Shown in pieces: positions 50,158 through 52,959 of a DNA stretch of 52,959 nucleotides (positions are counted from its first letter, which is position 1; each line of letters opens with the position of its first letter). The notes beneath the pieces were generated by a model. It saw only the letters and a list, made by a program, of their open reading frames with translations. It was not told the origin of the DNA and searched no databases. The translations under genes were made by a program, and so were the position numbers. The stretch lies in NCBI GenBank assembly GCA_910588285.1, contig CAJUQB010000025.1:1-52959 (forward strand). Reading direction: 5' to 3'. The stretch comes from an uncultured Lachnospiraceae bacterium. GTDB lineage: Bacteria; Bacillota; Clostridia; Lachnospirales; Lachnospiraceae.

Positions 50158-52794
50158 TCATTTTCTCTTGTAGCAGAAATTGTATACACCGGATCCTGCC
50201 TCTGTCTCAAATATATTTCCATTTTCTGCAAAAACTAATCCGTCACTGTGAAGCATCTGTTTTCCATGGATACGAATAAGCGCTGTTAAGTTGTGGGGAA
50301 TTGTAACGCATACATCAACCTGATCATCCTGGATTTTCCAATAAGATCGGATCTCTCCATATTCTGATTGATAAGACGCCTCAGTTTCTGGAATCAGCAT
50401 ATTTACAAACGGTTCGATCACAAATCTTCTCACACCTTGTTCTTCTTTTATTTCAATTCCGGCCATCCGTCTAAAGAGCCATTCTACTATTGATCCGTAA
50501 GAGTAATGGTTAAAGGAATTCATCTCCGGATCCCACATACTCCCATCCTCCCGTATCCCGTCCCAATGCTCCCAGATGGTAGTGGCTCCCATTTTAACCT
50601 GATAGAGCCAGGATGGAAAATCCTCTTTTAAAAGTAATTCATAGGCCTCCTGTACATATCCAGAATCGCTGAGCGCAAAACACAGATATGGTGTGCCCAT
50701 AAATCCGGTGACCAGATGTCCCTGTTCCTTCTCGATCAGCTGCACAAGATGTGCTGCTGTTTTCTTTTTCCATTTTTCCGGTGCCAGATCAAAATGCAAC
50801 GCAAGAACATGCGCTGTCTGGGTCAATACAGTCATATCCCCGTCTTCCGTAAAATACCTTTCCTGGAATGCATGACGAATGGCTTGATAGAGCGCCTCAT
50901 ACTCCTGAACTACCTTCTCATATCCAAGCACTCTGGCCATTTTCACAAACAGCCCGGTGGAATATGCAAAATATGCCATGGATGTCAATTCTACCGGCGT
51001 AGCTCCAAAATAGCTTCCTTCACATGCATCCAGTGCAACCCAGTCCCCAAACTGGAGCTGATAGCTCCAGACATAATTCTCTGAATGGTTCCTCATAAAA
51101 TCAATCCAGGCCTTCATACATGGAAACTGTTCTTCCAGCATCTGGCGGCTGCCATACTGCAAATACAAATTCCAGGGGATGATAACTGCAGCATCTGCCC
51201 ATCCTGCTGCTGATTCGGTTCCCTGTTCAAACAAATCTCCAGCCGATACTTTTCCCGTAATAACATCCGGAACAACATGTGGAATTCCCCCTTCCTCATT
51301 CTGTTCCTTTGCCACATCCTTCAGCCATTTTCGGAAGAAACCGCTGACATCCATCAAATACGCTGCCGTCCGTGAGAAAATCTGTGCATCCCCTGTCCAT
51401 CCTAACCGTTCATCTCTTTGTGGACAATCCATAGGAATATCAATAAAATTACTTTTCATACTCCAAACTGTATTATGGTACAACTGGTTCACATAAGCAT
51501 TGGAACAATGAAAGCTTCCCTTCTGCTCCATTTCTGAATAAACAGCATAGGCAGTGAAATCCTCCGGAACTACAGCCCTGTTCCAGCTCTCCACCTTTGC
51601 ATAACGGAATCCGTGAAAAGTAAAAAATGGCTCATATTCTGTTTCTTCACCTCCGGCACAGAGGTAGCAATCCATTTGGCGCGCATCCCTTAGATTTTCA
51701 AAATACGCATTTCCCTCATGATCCAATACTTCAAAAAAATGTAAGCTTAAACAATCCCCTGCCTTGCCCTGTACTTTCATTTTTACCCATCCGGCCATAT
51801 TTTGCCCGAAATCAATACAGGTTTCACCCTTTGGTGTCACAAAAACTCTCTCCGCCTTCCGCTTTTCCATTTTCTTCACATATCCCCCCGGCTGGGGTTC
51901 CAAAACCTCCAATGGAAAGGAAACACACCGGACCTTTGTAAATGGATAGCTGTTCCCTGGCAGGCTCCAGCCCGGTATTTCCTTTTGGGCATCATAGCAT
52001 TCGCCGTTGTAGATCTCGGAAGAGATTACCGGAGACCAATGTCCTTCCCAGCTTTCATCTGTCAGTAACAGCTCCCGGCTGCCATCTTCGTAAAAAATAT
52101 GCAGCTGGCTCCAGAATGCGGCATTTTTTCCATAGTTATTCTTTTTTTCATAAAACCCCATTGTTCCCTTATACCACCCGGCCCCCAAACTGGCCCCTAT
52201 CACATTTTCTCCTTTCAGGAGCATTGACGTAACATCATAGACCTGATAGAGCAAGCGTTTACGATAAGAGGTCCATCCCGGCGCAAGCTGTGCATCTCCT
52301 GCTTTTTTCCCATTGAAATAGATATGATACAATCCCAAGGAGCTGGCACAAGCATAAGCACGATTCACTTTTTTTGAAATCTGAAATTTCCTCCTAAGAT
52401 AAATTCCCCTGGTACTTTTCAGATCTTCTTCCTTTTCAATGGTAATAAAACTGCCTTCCGAAGCTCCATCCAGCAGTGCAGTTACAAAGCTTGCCGGATG
52501 GCTGAATTCACTTATTTCTCCCAAATTATCTGCAATCATAACCCGGACATAATATCTTGTCAGGGATTTTAAGGGAATTGCATTTATTTCTACATTAACA
52601 GAAGCAGAAGATTCTACCATTCCGGTATCTAACAGTACTTCCATAAAATCCTTACTCGTGCTTATTTGAATCCGACAGGCCATTTGGCAAATATTTCTCC
52701 CATCACAATCCATCTCCCAGCTGATCAATGGAAGCTTCATAACCCCGCATAGATTTTGGCAATTGTCCAACATTATTTTTTTTACTTTTAACAT
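50158..52794 (-). CDS. GH78 alpha-L-rhamnosidase
   Basis: 878 residues, GGGGGA before the ATG. Domain order: an N-terminal fibronectin-III-like domain (about 15-110), beta domains with LAPGWTSYRKRLLYQVYDVT and GASLGAGWYKG, then the (alpha/alpha)6 barrel from about 420 with the hallmark DCPQRDERLGWTGDAQ (E462, candidate general acid) and TIWEHWDG (E742, candidate base), and a C-terminal beta domain. No signal peptide, so it should act in the cytoplasm on imported rhamnosides. First gene of the operon that continues with binding protein, permeases and two-component system. Confidence 0.93.
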   Translation of the reverse strand: MLKVKKIMLDNCQNLCGVMKLPLISWEMDCDGRNICQMACRIQISTSKDFMEVLLDTGMVESSASVNVEINAIPLKSLTRYYVRVMIADNLGEISEFSHPASFVTALLDGASEGSFITIEKEEDLKSTRGIYLRRKFQISKKVNRAYACASSLGLYHIYFNGKKAGDAQLAPGWTSYRKRLLYQVYDVTSMLLKGENVIGASLGAGWYKGTMGFYEKKNNYGKNAAFWSQLHIFYEDGSRELLLTDESWEGHWSPVISSEIYNGECYDAQKEIPGWSLPGNSYPFTKVRCVSFPLEVLEPQPGGYVKKMEKRKAERVFVTPKGETCIDFGQNMAGWVKMKVQGKAGDCLSLHFFEVLDHEGNAYFENLRDARQMDCYLCAGGEETEYEPFFTFHGFRYAKVESWNRAVVPEDFTAYAVYSEMEQKGSFHCSNAYVNQLYHNTVWSMKSNFIDIPMDCPQRDERLGWTGDAQIFSRTAAYLMDVSGFFRKWLKDVAKEQNEEGGIPHVVPDVITGKVSAGDLFEQGTESAAGWADAAVIIPWNLYLQYGSRQMLEEQFPCMKAWIDFMRNHSENYVWSYQLQFGDWVALDACEGSYFGATPVELTSMAYFAYSTGLFVKMARVLGYEKVVQEYEALYQAIRHAFQERYFTEDGDMTVLTQTAHVLALHFDLAPEKWKKKTAAHLVQLIEKEQGHLVTGFMGTPYLCFALSDSGYVQEAYELLLKEDFPSWLYQVKMGATTIWEHWDGIREDGSMWDPEMNSFNHYSYGSIVEWLFRRMAGIEIKEEQGVRRFVIEPFVNMLIPETEASYQSEYGEIRSYWKIQDDQVDVCVTIPHNLTALIRIHGKQMLHSDGLVFAENGNIFETEAGSGVYNFCYKRK

Positions 52795-52959
52795 ATCATG
52801 TCCCCCTTTTTTTCTATCTTACTCATCGTTTTATTATTTTTACATAGAGAATTTCACTTTTCCAATTTTATTTCATGGAGTATTGCTTTAAAAATAGATT
52901 GAGATGTTACTGTTCACTCCCCCCTCTAAATCATTGTGAAAAGTGCTGAAAATTATTTT
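52795..52959 (-). promoter_or_regulatory. Upstream region of the rhamnosidase operon
   Basis: 165 bp of AT-rich sequence up to the right edge. It must hold the operon promoter, but I see no -35/-10 pair with good spacing, which would fit activation by the YesN-type regulator. No gene seen. Confidence 0.3.

Noticed and set aside
50064..50231. N-terminal extension of the binding protein
   Set aside because: It overlaps the rhamnosidase end and lacks a start signal, whereas the ATG at 50063 has AAGGAGG and begins a normal lipoprotein signal peptide.
1..52959. CRISPR arrays, tRNA and rRNA genes
   Set aside because: No regularly spaced direct repeats and no tRNA or rRNA-like stretches were found by reading both strands.

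Overview
The window looks like a chromosome segment of a gut Lachnospiraceae (Clostridium cluster XIVa-type Firmicute). This rests on the tsaC - YwlE-like - upp - dCMP deaminase - atp gene order, strong GGAGG ribosome binding sites and sigma-A promoters, LplB/LplC-type and YesMN-regulated sugar uptake clusters, and debris of a clostridial conjugative transposon. No tRNA, rRNA or CRISPR array was seen. A striking theme is gene decay: at least fifteen genes carry in-frame stops, frameshifts, internal deletions or truncations.

Layout. (1) 1-8.2 kb: conjugative element remains, with the 3' part of a VirD4-type coupling protein, a TnpW-type small protein and a frameshifted, 5'-truncated DnaC-like ATPase. 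Inserted among them are a cargo trio (Rpn nuclease, unknown protein, PIN-like nuclease) and a heavy-metal cassette (AraC and ArsR regulators, HMA metallochaperone, CadA ATPase). (2) 8.5-13.6 kb: a complete two-component system plus FtsX/MacB-type ABC transporter in one minus-strand operon. (3) 13.6-19.2 kb: small accessory genes and debris: an IS4-like remnant, a DUF2325 gene behind two identical-arm palindromic operators, an AAA/PD-(D/E)XK protein, a broken esterase, a brnTA toxin-antitoxin pair with a decayed second copy, and an ISAs1 transposase tail.

(4) 19.2-29.1 kb: an oligosaccharide uptake locus with LplB/LplC-type permeases, a domain-permuted GH3 beta-glucosidase, a membrane-bound AraC regulator, a solute-binding lipoprotein and a creatininase-family protein. 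The LplC-type permease has an in-frame amber codon, the binding protein an early frameshift, and the regulator has lost half of its DNA-binding domain. (5) 29.2-39.3 kb: the well-preserved housekeeping block: the complete nine-gene F-type ATP synthase operon (c subunit with a Na+-binding signature), dCMP deaminase, upp, a low-molecular-weight phosphatase homologue without its catalytic residues, and tsaC.

(6) 39.3-42 kb: a structured intergenic element and collapsed gene fragments (ABCC-type transporter, methyltransferase, an unknown tail). (7) 41.4-52.8 kb: one long minus-strand operon: alpha-L-rhamnosidase (GH78), a CUT1 ABC importer, a YesM/YesN two-component system, then PfkB kinase, amidohydrolase, YjbQ-like protein and sugar isomerase. 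The hydrolase, importer and sensor are intact, while all four downstream catabolic genes are damaged, so the organism may still import the sugar but no longer process it through this locus.
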